Source of the DNA: Gilvibacter sp. SZ-19
Lineage (GTDB): Bacteria > Bacteroidota > Bacteroidia > Flavobacteriales > Flavobacteriaceae
NCBI RefSeq assembly: GCF_002163875.1
Contig: NZ_CP019333.1
Coordinates: 1,928,864 to 1,992,863 of the forward strand
Length of the DNA: 64,000 nt
Reading direction: 5' to 3'
The first letter of the stretch is position 1, and each line of letters starts with the position of its first letter. Positions 26,655-35,168 of the stretch are shown here, piece by piece. A program made the position numbers and the translations under genes. The notes under the pieces were generated by a model. That model was not told where the DNA came from. It saw only the letters and a list, made by a program, of their open reading frames with translations, and did no database searches.

Positions 26655-27882
26655 GATTCTCTTTCGTTGGAATTTGAATAGTAAAAACTGTGCCTTCTCC
26701 GGGCTCACTGCTAAAGGAGATCTGACCTCCCAAGTTTTCCAAATGGGTTTTTGCGATATTGAGACCAATACCGGTTCCCTGGGTCAGTAAGGCATTTTCC
26801 GCTCTAAAATAGCGATTAAAAATATGTTTTTGATCGGCCTTGGGTATCCCTATCCCTTGGTCTTTGATGTGTAAGGTCAAGAGATCGTTCTCGTGTTCCC
26901 CTTCTATGGTCACCCGAGTGCCCTCACCTGAATACTTCACCGCATTCCCAACCAGATTAGATAGTACCAGTTCTAAAATCTTTTCGTCGAATAGGAGTTC
27001 TACTTCTTCTAAATTGTCTGGATAATTGATGCGCTGGCCTTCTTTAAGTAGGGTGCTAGCATCATAAACTACCTCGTTAAGCACTTTGCTCAAGGGGAAT
27101 CGGCTGTAATTGTAGCTCACTTTGCCGGTTTCTAGTCTTTCTATAGATAAGAAATCGTTTAAGATATTGTTGAGGTATTTTACCTTGCTTTTAATGGTGT
27201 TGAGGTGTTTGTCACGCTTGTCTTGCTGCTCGGAGGTCTTGTATTTAGAGATCAGGGTCGCAGAACTCAAGATTCCGCTTAACGGGGTTTTAAACTCATG
27301 CGATACCAAAGACAAGAACTTTGTTTTTAGTTCTCCGAGTTCCCGCTCCTTTTGCAAGGCTTCCTTGGTTTTGGCCTCTGCTTCAATTCGTTTTGCGACT
27401 TCTTTGCGGAGCACCTTTACCGCATCGTCGAGTTCTTGTGTACGCTCTTTGATCTTGTCTTCGAGCTGTTCGTTGAGTTCCAAGATCTGACGCTGGTGTT
27501 CCACCCGTTCCGATATGTCGATCACAATGGCCATTACGTAACGCTTTCCGTGTAATTCAAAAGGATTTAGACCAGCTTCTAAGGGGAACTTACTTCCGTC
27601 TTTCCGTTGGCCGTATAGCTCACGGCCTTGCCCCATAGTACGTTTAGAGCTTTGGTGCATAAAGCCGTCCACATAACCAATATGGGCCTTGTGGTATTCC
27701 ATTGGGATGAGAATGTTTAGCGGTTCGCCCATTAGGTGTCCCGGGGGATAGCCAAACATTTGGTGCGCTGCTGTATTTGCCGAGGCGATGCGTTGATCCG
27801 GAGCCACTACGATTATTCCTTCGGAAACCGCATTGAAGATGGTTTCCACTATATTGATATCTCCGGGGTTGCTCATGTTCAT
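26647..27882 (-). CDS. FixL-like PAS histidine kinase (putative heme O2 sensor)
   Basis: 411 aa (ATG at 27876 is an equal alternative start). One PAS domain (10-125), coiled coil (128-185), HisKA with phospho-acceptor H195 (LVSHEFKTPLSG), HATPase_c with GNAVKYS, DQGIGIP and GTGIGLNIAK. There are no membrane helices. In the PAS domain, AHIGYV aligns with the FixL heme-binding helix (His67 at the heme-ligand position) and Arg87, 20 residues later, aligns with the distal Arg of Bradyrhizobium FixL; YGQRKDG also matches. Heme binding is an inference. The gene is first in a two-gene operon with the REC-CRP regulator. Confidence 0.85.
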   Translation of the reverse strand: MNMSNPGDINIVETIFNAVSEGIIVVAPDQRIASANTAAHQMFGYPPGHLMGEPLNILIPMEYHKAHIGYVDGFMHQSSKRTMGQGRELYGQRKDGSKFPLEAGLNPFELHGKRYVMAIVIDISERVEHQRQILELNEQLEDKIKERTQELDDAVKVLRKEVAKRIEAEAKTKEALQKERELGELKTKFLSLVSHEFKTPLSGILSSATLISKYKTSEQQDKRDKHLNTIKSKVKYLNNILNDFLSIERLETGKVSYNYSRFPLSKVLNEVVYDASTLLKEGQRINYPDNLEEVELLFDEKILELVLSNLVGNAVKYSGEGTRVTIEGEHENDLLTLHIKDQGIGIPKADQKHIFNRYFRAENALLTQGTGIGLNIAKTHLENLGGQISFSSEPGEGTVFTIQIPTKENHG

Positions 27883-27979
27883 TGCACTAAAAATAAGGAT
27901 TTTTTAGCCCCTTTCGCTGCTGATATTTATCATTATTTTAAAGGGGAACTTATTCTAGTTTTACCTAAATTTAATCGAT

Positions 27980-28387
27980 ATGAGCACAAAAGAACCCTTA
28001 GCCCCTTTTTATCAGCATCTTGGGCATCTGTTTTATGCCGTTGCTGCTAGTGATAAGGTGGTCAGAAAATCAGAAATGGAAACCCTGCAGGCCATGGTAT
28101 TATCCAAATGGGTGCCTTTAGGCGAAGCGGAAGACGAATTTCACACCGATCTGGCGTATCATATTGAGATCGTGTTTGACTGGCTCAAGCACAACGCCAA
28201 GGGTGCCGAAGAGTCCTTTGAAAGATTCGCCACCTATGTGGAAGCCCATCCGCAGGAGTTTACCCGCAAACGCAGACAGATGATCTGGCAGACGGCCAAT
28301 GATATCGCAGAAGCCTTTAGCGGCACCAATAAATCAGAACTCATCATGCTTTCTAAGTTACGATTGCTTCTCAATAAAATCGAGTAG
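27980..28387 (+). CDS. TerB-like domain protein
   Basis: 135 aa, all helical. FYAVAASDKVVRKSEMETLQAMV resembles the first helices of the TerB/DjlA-type domain, which carries acidic residues thought to bind metal. There are no membrane segments. A -7-like TAGTTTTA (about 27955) precedes it. It abuts the thioredoxin gene (stop and next ATG are contiguous). Function is unclear. Confidence 0.65.
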   Translation: MSTKEPLAPFYQHLGHLFYAVAASDKVVRKSEMETLQAMVLSKWVPLGEAEDEFHTDLAYHIEIVFDWLKHNAKGAEESFERFATYVEAHPQEFTRKRRQMIWQTANDIAEAFSGTNKSELIMLSKLRLLLNKIE

Positions 28388-28687
28388 ATGAAAAGTTCCT
28401 TTAACGAGCTTGTCTCAAGCCATCCTTTGGTTCTGGTAGACTTCTATGCTACCTGGTGTGGCCCCTGCAAAGCCTTAGCGCCCATATTGAGTGAGGTCAA
28501 AGCGGATTTGGGCGACAGTCTTAAGATCGTTAAGATCGATGTAGATCAACATCCAAAACTCGCTGCAGCACAGCAGGTACGAGGTGTACCGACCATGGTT
28601 CTTTTTAAGAATGGAAAAGCGGTTTGGAGACAATCCGGTCTGCTTCAAAAATCCGCAATAATTCAAACTGTAAATCAGCACAGCTAA
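28388..28687 (+). CDS. Thioredoxin
   Basis: 99 aa cytoplasmic thioredoxin with active site WCGPCK, cis-Pro region RGVPTMVLFKNG and no signal peptide. Length is that of a classical thioredoxin. Contiguous with the TerB-like gene upstream and one base before deoC downstream, so probably in one operon. Confidence 0.9.
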   Translation: MKSSFNELVSSHPLVLVDFYATWCGPCKALAPILSEVKADLGDSLKIVKIDVDQHPKLAAAQQVRGVPTMVLFKNGKAVWRQSGLLQKSAIIQTVNQHS

Positions 28688-28688
28688 A

Positions 28689-29330
28689 GTGAACCTAGCG
28701 TCTTATATAGATCATACATTATTAAATCCTACCGCTACAAAAGCGGAAATAACGGCCCTTTGTGAAACGGCCATCGAACATCAATTCAAAGCTGTTTGCA
28801 TCCCTGAATCTTATTTAGAGCTAGGGAGTCAAGTCTTGGGCGATTCTTCGGTTGCACTGTGTACAGTTATCGGGTTTCCCTTAGGATACGATTCTACAGC
28901 AGTAAAGGTCTTTCAAACAAAAACCGCCGTTGCCAAAGGAGCTACAGAAATCGATATGGTGATCAATCAAGGTTGGTTTCAAGCCGGCGACTACAATGGA
29001 GTGACGGCAGAGATCGCTGCAGTGAAACAAGCGACCCAAGGGAATTGCTTAAAAGTGATTATAGAAACGGCCAATCTCGATCCGACTCAAATTGCTCGCG
29101 CTGCGAGCTGCGTTCTGAGCGCAGGAGCAGATTTTGTCAAAACTTCAACGGGTTTTGCCTCTAGGGGTGCTTCTTTAGAAGATATTGCCATTTTGCAAGC
29201 CCAGGTTGGTGGAAAAATCGGGATCAAAGCCTCCGGAGGAATCAAAACCCACAGTCAGGCTATGGCTATGATCGAGGCTGGTGCTACACGTATAGGGACC
29301 TCCAATGGGGTGGCCTTACTAAAACCTTAA
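28689..29330 (+). CDS. deoC: Deoxyribose-phosphate aldolase
   Basis: 213 aa. Class I aldolase with the Schiff-base lysine in FVKTSTGF, GATEIDMVINQG and CTVIGFPLG. It cleaves 2-deoxyribose 5-phosphate to acetaldehyde and glyceraldehyde 3-phosphate. It starts at GTG, one base after the thioredoxin stop. Paired with deoD, it forms a deoxynucleoside salvage unit. Confidence 0.93.
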   Translation: MNLASYIDHTLLNPTATKAEITALCETAIEHQFKAVCIPESYLELGSQVLGDSSVALCTVIGFPLGYDSTAVKVFQTKTAVAKGATEIDMVINQGWFQAGDYNGVTAEIAAVKQATQGNCLKVIIETANLDPTQIARAASCVLSAGADFVKTSTGFASRGASLEDIAILQAQVGGKIGIKASGGIKTHSQAMAMIEAGATRIGTSNGVALLKP

Positions 29331-29333
29331 ATT

Positions 29334-30032
29334 ATGAGTACACATATAGCGGCAAAAGCCGGAGAAATTGCAGAAGCAGTGCTTTTGCCTGGCGACCCTA
29401 TGCGCGCCAAATGGATTGCAGAGACCTTTTTAGAAGATGCCTACTGTTATAACGAAGTCCGGGGTATGCTTGGTTTTACAGGCACTTATAAGGGTAAGCG
29501 CGTATCTGTTCAGGGCACAGGAATGGGAATACCCTCTGCACTTATTTACTGTCATGAGTTGATCAATGATTACGGCGTTAAAAAACTCATCAGAGTGGGC
29601 AGTGCCGGATCTTATCAGCCAGATATTAAACTCTACGACATTGTGATCGCCATGGCGGCTTCTTCGACTTCTGGCATAAACAACTCCAGATTTATAAATG
29701 CGGACTATTCGCCTACGGCCGATTTTGAATTGTTCTACAAGGCGGCAACCTATGCCAAAAAAGCCAACATCCCTATTAAAGCGGGCAATGTGCTCTCTGC
29801 GGATGAGTTCTACGAAGATGATCCGGAGGCCTACAAGCAATGGGCAAATTTTGGAGTGCTTTGTGTGGAAATGGAAGCGGCCGGGCTCTACACCGTTGCC
29901 GCAAAACACCAAGTTCAAGCTTTGGCCATACTCACTATTTCGGACTCTTTGCTCACTAAGGCTCAGACCAGTGCAAAACAGCGCGAGCAGACGTTTTCTA
30001 CCATGATAGAGATCGCCTTAAATACCTTGTAA
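29334..30032 (+). CDS. deoD: Purine-nucleoside phosphorylase, DeoD type
   Basis: 232 aa. The hexameric PNP pattern is clear: LLPGDPMRAKWIAE, VQGTGMGIPSA, RVGSAGSYQPD, CVEMEAAGLYTVA and SDSLLTKAQT. It releases deoxyribose 1-phosphate from purine deoxynucleosides, feeding the deoxyribose pathway that ends with DeoC. It lies 3 bp after deoC and is closed by a terminator. Confidence 0.93.
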   Translation: MSTHIAAKAGEIAEAVLLPGDPMRAKWIAETFLEDAYCYNEVRGMLGFTGTYKGKRVSVQGTGMGIPSALIYCHELINDYGVKKLIRVGSAGSYQPDIKLYDIVIAMAASSTSGINNSRFINADYSPTADFELFYKAATYAKKANIPIKAGNVLSADEFYEDDPEAYKQWANFGVLCVEMEAAGLYTVAAKHQVQALAILTISDSLLTKAQTSAKQREQTFSTMIEIALNTL

Positions 30033-30036
30033 AACA

Positions 30037-30070
30037 AAAGAGCGAATCTGCAGTAAGATTCGCCCTTTCT
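30037..30070 (+). terminator. Terminator after deoD
   Basis: GCGAATCT (30042-30049) pairs with AGATTCGC (30056-30063) and the stem extends through AAAG/CTTT; a T-rich tail follows. Confidence 0.75.
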
Positions 30071-30103
30071 TCGATTGAAAAACATACTAAATCAAAAATA
30101 CCA

Positions 30104-30937
30104 CTACATTTTTTGAGTAAGTACGGGTAGTACCGAATGGTTAACCACATCTTCACCTATACTGCCTGCGAAGAAGTGAGCCAATCCGCTTCTACCGTGG
30201 GTTGGGATAGCAATAGCATCTGCTTTATTAGAGAAGCTATAGTTGAATATCCCGTCTTCTACCGTGTAATCACTGTAGTGATTCACGTCGCTAGGTCTGA
30301 GGTCTTCTATCCCAGCCTGAGCAAAGAATTTAAAGATGCGATCCTCAATCTCTATGCTGGATCTAAAGCGCTCTCCAGGTAAGTTGATATATACCAACTC
30401 CATTTGAGCACCAAGCACATTGATCAAATTGCGGATTCTTTTAAAAGCATCGATGTTTTCGGTTTTGAAATCACAAGCAAAGACCACTTTATCGATGGTA
30501 AAATCTGCCATATGTTCTTTGATCACCAACACTGGAGTACTTGCAGTTCGAACCACTTTTTCTGTGTTAGATCCTACGAAAACCTCTTTGAGTCCAGTGC
30601 TCCCGTGAGAACCCATTACTATCAGATCGGCGTCACAAGAAATCGCGACATCATTGATCTCGGTGAAATTGGTGTAGTTCTTTACGTTCTGGTGAACTGT
30701 GACCCCATTTAAATAAGGGGCAGACAGCAATTCGTCAAAACGTTTTTCTGTCAATTTCATATGGTACATCGCTTCAAAGACTTCCTGAGACTCGTCTTTG
30801 GTAAGGACAGCATCTGTTAAGCCCATCATATGGACTACATGGATAGAAGCGCCGTGCTTTTTAGCGATAGCAGCAGCTACTTCCATAGCGTATTTAGAAT
30901 AATCCGAAAAGTCTACGGGTACTAAGATATTTTTCAT
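30104..30937 (-). CDS. Universal stress protein, tandem UspA domains
   Basis: 277 aa starting MKNILVPVDFSDYSKYAMEVAA. First domain has the complete ATP-type pattern LIVMGSHGSTGLKEVFVGSNTEKVVR and PVLVIKE; the second ends AIPTHGRSGLAHFFAGSIGEDVVNHS, also complete. It is the most canonical of the four stress paralogues. Convergent with deoD; own CRP/FNR-type promoter. Confidence 0.9.
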   Translation of the reverse strand: MKNILVPVDFSDYSKYAMEVAAAIAKKHGASIHVVHMMGLTDAVLTKDESQEVFEAMYHMKLTEKRFDELLSAPYLNGVTVHQNVKNYTNFTEINDVAISCDADLIVMGSHGSTGLKEVFVGSNTEKVVRTASTPVLVIKEHMADFTIDKVVFACDFKTENIDAFKRIRNLINVLGAQMELVYINLPGERFRSSIEIEDRIFKFFAQAGIEDLRPSDVNHYSDYTVEDGIFNYSFSNKADAIAIPTHGRSGLAHFFAGSIGEDVVNHSVLPVLTQKM

Positions 30938-30969
30938 GGTTTATCAGTTTAATTTGCTCATTAATAGTT

Positions 30970-31012
30970 CAAATATACCGGGCAGTTCAACAATAAAATA
31001 TGACCATTGTCA
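30970..31012 (-). promoter_or_regulatory. CRP/FNR-type activated promoter of the universal stress gene at 30104-30937
   Basis: Minus strand TGACAATGGTCA (31001-31012), 23 bp, then TATATTTG (30970-30977), a perfect -7 box. Confidence 0.75.
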
Positions 31013-31071
31013 TACAGCCCTAAGGCCTGTTGTGACTGGGGTGAACTGATATAACCTTAAACGAAAAGTAA

Positions 31072-32457
31072 TTAGGAGACTATTTCTAGTCCTTCTTGTC
31101 TGATGGCTCCGAAGCCACCTGCTACATCTATTACGTTGTGATAACCTCTGCGTTTTAAAATGGAAGCTGCGATCACAGATCGATAGCCACCCGCGCAATG
31201 CACATAGAACTTTCCATCTTTTGGGAATTCACTGTAATGATCGCTAATGAAATCCAATGGTGTTAAATGTGCGTCAGGTAGGTGAGCCGTATTGTATTCG
31301 TTCTCTTTGCGCACATCAAATACCACTGCATCTTTGTCGGCAATGGCTTTTTTAAGTACTGCCGGACTTACAGATTCCAGGTCGTCTGTCGCCCGACCTG
31401 AAGCCGCCCATGCAGCTACTCCTCCTTTTAAATATCCCAGCGTATTGTCAAAGCCTACTCGCGAGAGTCGGGTAACAGCCTCTTCTTCTTTGCCTTCGTC
31501 TACCACCAATAATATCGGTAAGGAGATGTCGGCTATCAAGGCGCCGACCCAAGGTGCAAAACTACCGTGTAAACCTATAAAGATAGACCTCGGAACATGG
31601 CTCTTAATGAAATCTTGTTGATGTCTTACATCCAAGACAATGGCCTGATGTTGTTCTGCTAATTGCTCAAACTCTTCTGGACTCAAAGGAGTGGTCCCTT
31701 GTGCTACAATGGTGTCTATGGATTCGTAGCCTTCTTTGTTGAGTTTTACGTTTAGTGGAAAATACTTCGGAGGCGGGAGTAGTCCGTCCGTCACTTCTGC
31801 AATGAACTCATCTTTGCTCATATCTGCGCGAAGTGCGTAGTTCATTTGTTTTTGATTCCCCAGAGTGTCTACTGTTTCTTTAGACATGTTCTTTCCACAA
31901 GCAGATCCCGCTCCGTGAGCTGGGTATACTATTACCTCGTCAGGAAGCGTCATGATCTTAGAGCGCAAACTTTCGTATAGTAATCCGGCTAAATCCTCTT
32001 GGGTCATGTCTGCCGCTTTTTGAGCTAGGTCTGGTCGGCCTACATCTCCTAAAAAGAGGGTGTCGCCACTAAAAATGGCATGTGGTCTGCCAGCTTCATC
32101 CTGTAGCAAGTAAGTAGTACTTTCCATAGTATGCCCCGGAGTGTGTAGCACTTTTATGGTACAATCACCTAATGGAAATTCTTGCCCGTCTTGCGCAATC
32201 AAGGCGTCAAAACTCGGATTGGCCAAGGGTCCATAAATTATTGGAGCTCCGGTTTTTTCAGATAAGGTTAAATGGCCACTGACAAAATCCGCATGAAAAT
32301 GAGTCTCAAAGATGTATTTGATCTCACCAACAGCTTTTGCCTTTTCAATGTAAGGGGCTACCTCTCGCAGCGGATCAATAATGGCAACTTCACCATTACA
32401 TGAGATCATATAAGCGCCCTGTGCCAGGCAACCTGTGTATATCTGTTCAACCTTCAT
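31072..32457 (-). CDS. CstB-like persulfide dioxygenase-rhodanese fusion
   Basis: 461 aa in three parts. Residues 1-245 form a metallo-beta-lactamase domain of the ETHE1 group (ETHFHADFVSGH metal motif, HTPGHTMEST, SGDTLFLGDVGRPDL). Residues 260-350 form a rhodanese fold with no catalytic Cys in the active loop (LLVVDEGKEEE). Residues 365-461 form a rhodanese domain with active Cys (VHCAGGYRS). The order dioxygenase, inactive rhodanese, active rhodanese is that of Staphylococcus CstB. The protein should oxidise persulfides to sulfite or thiosulfate. It stands alone, preceded by a structured leader with a terminator 31 nt before the ATG. Confidence 0.83.
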   Translation of the reverse strand: MKVEQIYTGCLAQGAYMISCNGEVAIIDPLREVAPYIEKAKAVGEIKYIFETHFHADFVSGHLTLSEKTGAPIIYGPLANPSFDALIAQDGQEFPLGDCTIKVLHTPGHTMESTTYLLQDEAGRPHAIFSGDTLFLGDVGRPDLAQKAADMTQEDLAGLLYESLRSKIMTLPDEVIVYPAHGAGSACGKNMSKETVDTLGNQKQMNYALRADMSKDEFIAEVTDGLLPPPKYFPLNVKLNKEGYESIDTIVAQGTTPLSPEEFEQLAEQHQAIVLDVRHQQDFIKSHVPRSIFIGLHGSFAPWVGALIADISLPILLVVDEGKEEEAVTRLSRVGFDNTLGYLKGGVAAWAASGRATDDLESVSPAVLKKAIADKDAVVFDVRKENEYNTAHLPDAHLTPLDFISDHYSEFPKDGKFYVHCAGGYRSVIAASILKRRGYHNVIDVAGGFGAIRQEGLEIVS

Positions 32458-32487
32458 GGAGTTCTAAATTTATGAGCGGTAAAAATA

Positions 32488-32535
32488 CAAAATAAAAAGG
32501 CCTCCCCTGAACTACCTATGAAAATCGGGGAGGCC
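32488..32535 (-). terminator. Terminator hairpin just upstream of the CstB-like gene
   Basis: GGCCTCCCC (32499-32507) and GGGGAGGCC (32527-32535) form a perfect 9-bp G+C-rich stem. Read on the minus strand it is followed by TTTTTATTTT. It lies 31 nt before the start of the gene it precedes, so it either ends a small RNA or acts as an attenuator. Confidence 0.75.
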
Positions 32536-32616
32536 AATTGCCGCTGTGCAGTTGCACAGCAACCCAGTGCAGCTAAGTTAAATCTCAAATACGGAACAGC
32601 AGCACTGAGCCCCCAG
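32499..32616 (-). ncRNA. Candidate structured RNA (small RNA or attenuator leader), minus strand
   Basis: Three hairpins in a row: 32563-32574 with 32598-32609 (12 bp with one mismatch and one wobble), 32543-32550 with 32553-32560 (8 bp), and the terminator. Upstream on the minus strand, a GGGGGC tract (about 32609-32614) could pair with the terminator's CCTCCCC arm and would then compete with it. The 5' end is not defined; a weak TCAATTTG box is about 40 nt upstream. Candidates to test are 6S-Flavo or another flavobacterial RNA; RNase P RNA and tmRNA signatures are absent. Confidence 0.4.
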
Positions 32617-32744
32617 TATATACTTATTTCTCATCGTTTATAAAATATGATTGACCAAATTGAATAATAGTAAGGATTGTATTTTTATGGATCAAAAAAC
32701 TTCACATTATGGCCAGCTTTTCCTAACTCTAGGAATAAATTTTA

Positions 32745-32853
32745 AAACCCCGAATAACGCAGGGATGCACAGTCAGATCGTCTTTTTTTGTCTGCGAGGT
32801 TTAACAACTTACAAATACTAGACTCTCATTCTGTGACGTCGTGTTCGGGGTTT
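32745..32853. repeat. Long-range 10-bp inverted repeat in a 460-bp gene-free stretch
   Basis: AAACCCCGAA (32745-32754) and TTCGGGGTTT (32844-32853) are perfect complements 89 nt apart. A CGCAG/CTGCG pair and a small GCAG/CTGC hairpin lie near or inside. The gap 32617-33073 has no open frame of note on either strand; apart from this element I see nothing in it. It may be a second structured RNA. Confidence 0.4.
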
Positions 32854-33073
32854 GAGCAGCTTTTCTGCGAAAATCTAAAACCAGCAACTACTTGGTATTC
32901 TAGAATTCACATCAAAGCCTATTTTCAAAATCACTATAGTACTTAAATCATTGATTTAGTCTAATTTGCTCGATTCAAAAATATTGTTTTAGGTTATACT
33001 TCGGAATGAAAATAGGTAAAGTGACACTTCTTAGCGGTCAATAAATGCTTTAAAGAGGTGAGTGGAATTATCG

Positions 33074-33081
33074 TACCTTTG
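33074..33081 (+). promoter_or_regulatory. -7 box of era
   Basis: TACCTTTG, a full TANNTTTG match, ends only 4 bp before the ATG at 33086, so the message is leaderless or nearly so. Confidence 0.45.
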
Positions 33082-33085
33082 TCCC

Positions 33086-33970
33086 ATGGCACATAAAGCA
33101 GGCTTTGTCAATATAATTGGGAACCCCAATGTGGGTAAGAGTACGCTGATGAACGCATTGGTGGGCGAGAGGCTATCTATAATCACCTCTAAAGCGCAGA
33201 CCACGCGCCACCGTATATTGGGAATTGTCAATGGCGATGACTTTCAGGTGATCTTAAGCGATACCCCGGGAATTATTAAGCCGGCTTATGAATTGCAGAC
33301 TGCCATGATGGATTTTGTGAAGTCTGCCTTTGAAGATGCCGATGTATTGCTCTATTTGGTCGAATTAGGGGAGAAGTCGCTTAAGGACGAGGCCTTTTTT
33401 AACAAGATCAGCAATAGTAAGATCCCTGTGCTCTTATTGATCAATAAGATAGATACCGGAGACGAAGAAAAGCTCAAAGAGGCCTTTGCACTTTGGTCAG
33501 AGCAGCTTCCCAATGCGGAGATCTTCGCTATTTCTGCTTTAGAGAACTTCGGAGTGGAACAGGTCTTTAAGCGTGTCTTGGAACTTTTGCCAGAATCTCC
33601 GCCTTTCTACCCTAAAGATGCGTTGACAGACAAGCCAGAGCGCTTCTTTGTCAATGAGACCATCCGAGAGAAGATCCTATTGCATTACAAAAAAGAGATC
33701 CCGTATTCGGTAGAGATCGAAACCGAAGAATTCTTCGAAGAAGATGACATTATCCGCATGCGCTCGGTGATCATGGTAGAGCGCGACTCTCAAAAAGGGA
33801 TCATCATTGGGCATAAAGGTGCCGCCATCAAGCGCGTAGGTATGGAAGCCCGCAAAGACCTGGAGAAATTTTTTGGCAAGCAAGTTCATTTAGAACTCTA
33901 CGTAAAAGTGAATAAGAATTGGCGGTCTAGCGAAAGGCAATTGAGACGCTTTGGGTACAATCAGTCTTGA
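33086..33970 (+). CDS. era: GTPase Era
   Basis: 294 aa. G domain with GNPNVGKST, the T of QTTRH, DTPG and NKID; C-terminal KH domain with GIIIGHKGAAIKRVG. Era binds 16S rRNA in 30S assembly. The start MAHKAGFVNIIG at 33086 fits the family length; an upstream ATG (33062) lies before the -7 box. The last 10 bp overlap the convergent membrane protein gene. Confidence 0.95.
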   Translation: MAHKAGFVNIIGNPNVGKSTLMNALVGERLSIITSKAQTTRHRILGIVNGDDFQVILSDTPGIIKPAYELQTAMMDFVKSAFEDADVLLYLVELGEKSLKDEAFFNKISNSKIPVLLLINKIDTGDEEKLKEAFALWSEQLPNAEIFAISALENFGVEQVFKRVLELLPESPPFYPKDALTDKPERFFVNETIREKILLHYKKEIPYSVEIETEEFFEEDDIIRMRSVIMVERDSQKGIIIGHKGAAIKRVGMEARKDLEKFFGKQVHLELYVKVNKNWRSSERQLRRFGYNQS

Positions 33971-34464
33971 TTGATTAGCTCCCACATGAACTTGTGAAGT
34001 TCGAGCATCTGGCCACGCCCGGTCGCCTTTCCCATCCGACCTAAAAAATACAACACAAACCAGCTGAGCACCATTAATAACATTAGTGCAACGGGTACGG
34101 CGATTGATTCTTCTAAGGCAAAATTAGAATAGGCCCATACACCAAAAGTCAGAAACAATACAGCGACCATAAAATGCAAGAACATAAATAAGGTCCAGAC
34201 GGTACTTCTTGGGCCGAACAAGCCTCGTATCTCTGCGGTAGTATCGCTCAGTGGATTGATTACAAGATCTAGCTGTGGGGACCAATATTGCTGTCTGGCC
34301 TTGGGAATTTTAATGAACACATGTGCGTCCACTTGTGTAGTGATAAATCCCTTTGGGTCGCTAGCAGCTTTAAAATCTGCGAGTAATTTTTCTGCGGATT
34401 TTTCCACGCTCAGCTTGAACCTAGGCCTTAATACTATGTCTTGATTAACTTTCACAGCCTCCAA
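33961..34464 (-). CDS. Membrane protein of unknown function
   Basis: 167 aa. N-terminal 85 residues are soluble and mostly beta ([22 protein letters not shown]), then two helices (about residues 90-112 and 120-142) with a short loop, and a cytoplasmic amphipathic tail. I do not recognise a domain; homologues beside era are sometimes labelled GTP-binding, but no nucleotide-binding motif is visible. Convergent with era. Confidence 0.65.
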   Translation of the reverse strand: MEAVKVNQDIVLRPRFKLSVEKSAEKLLADFKAASDPKGFITTQVDAHVFIKIPKARQQYWSPQLDLVINPLSDTTAEIRGLFGPRSTVWTLFMFLHFMVAVLFLTFGVWAYSNFALEESIAVPVALMLLMVLSWFVLYFLGRMGKATGRGQMLELHKFMWELINQD

Positions 34465-34550
34465 AGTCTGGTATTTTGATCAGAACAAATATGATTTTGA
34501 TCAGCTGGGAATCAATCCTAAAAGCGACTATCTTTATACAAACTGCAATT

Positions 34551-35111
34551 ATGACCGAACGCGAAAAGATGTTAGCAGGCCAGATGTACGATCCCTTGGA
34601 TCCGCAACTGTTAAAAGAAAGAGAGGCTGCAAGGGTGCTTTTTAAAAAGATCAACGACTTGCCGGAAGAGCGTAAACCAGAACGCGACAAACTGTTCTAC
34701 AAGCTCTTTGGATCTGCCGGAAAGGGCCTGTGGATCGAGCCGCCTTTCTATTGCGATTACGGCAACAACATCCATGCAGGAGACAACGTATTTATGAATT
34801 TCGACTGTGTGATCTTAGATGTATGTGAAGTTCGTCTAGGCGATCGGGTGATGTTCGGGCCCAAGGTTCAACTCTACACGGCGACTCATCCGCTAAATGC
34901 CAGAGCTCGCTCAAGCGGCGAGGAGTTGGGCAAGCCCATTACCATAGGGAACGATGTTTGGTTGGGAGGTGGAGCCATAGTTTGCCCTGGGGTAACCATA
35001 GGCGACGGAGCTGTAATAGGTGCGGGCGCTGTTGTGACTAAGGATATTCCTGCCAATGTCTTTGCTGGAGGGAATCCGGCAAAAGTTATTGCACCTATCG
35101 ATAATAAATAG
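34551..35111 (+). CDS. maa: Maltose/sugar O-acetyltransferase (Maa/LacA family)
   Basis: 186 aa. N-terminal Mac domain ([14 protein letters not shown]), then a left-handed parallel beta-helix of hexapeptide repeats ([31 protein letters not shown]) and the catalytic His in TATHPLN. It acetylates sugars from acetyl-CoA; the true substrate is unknown. The start at 34551 is favoured by family length and by TATCTTTA (34529-34536) just upstream. Confidence 0.88.
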   Translation: MTEREKMLAGQMYDPLDPQLLKEREAARVLFKKINDLPEERKPERDKLFYKLFGSAGKGLWIEPPFYCDYGNNIHAGDNVFMNFDCVILDVCEVRLGDRVMFGPKVQLYTATHPLNARARSSGEELGKPITIGNDVWLGGGAIVCPGVTIGDGAVIGAGAVVTKDIPANVFAGGNPAKVIAPIDNK

Positions 35112-35168
35112 GTCGCAGGGCTGGTAGCCCCGAAATAAAGTCTATTTTTGCAGCCTAAATCCGTAGCG

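Noticed and set aside
27921-27932. TGATATTTATCA upstream of the FixL-like kinase as an autoregulatory site
   Set aside because: It fits the core pattern, but the nearest -7 box (TATTTTTA, 27888-27895) is 25 bp away and almost on the start codon, so the geometry differs from the other sites. Kept only as a weak possibility.
29430-29918. 162-aa open frame on the minus strand
   Set aside because: Antisense to deoD; no family resemblance.
32488-33060. RNase P RNA or tmRNA in the gap
   Set aside because: Neither the conserved RNase P core (GAGGAAAGTCC type) nor a tRNA-like tmRNA 3' end is present on either strand.
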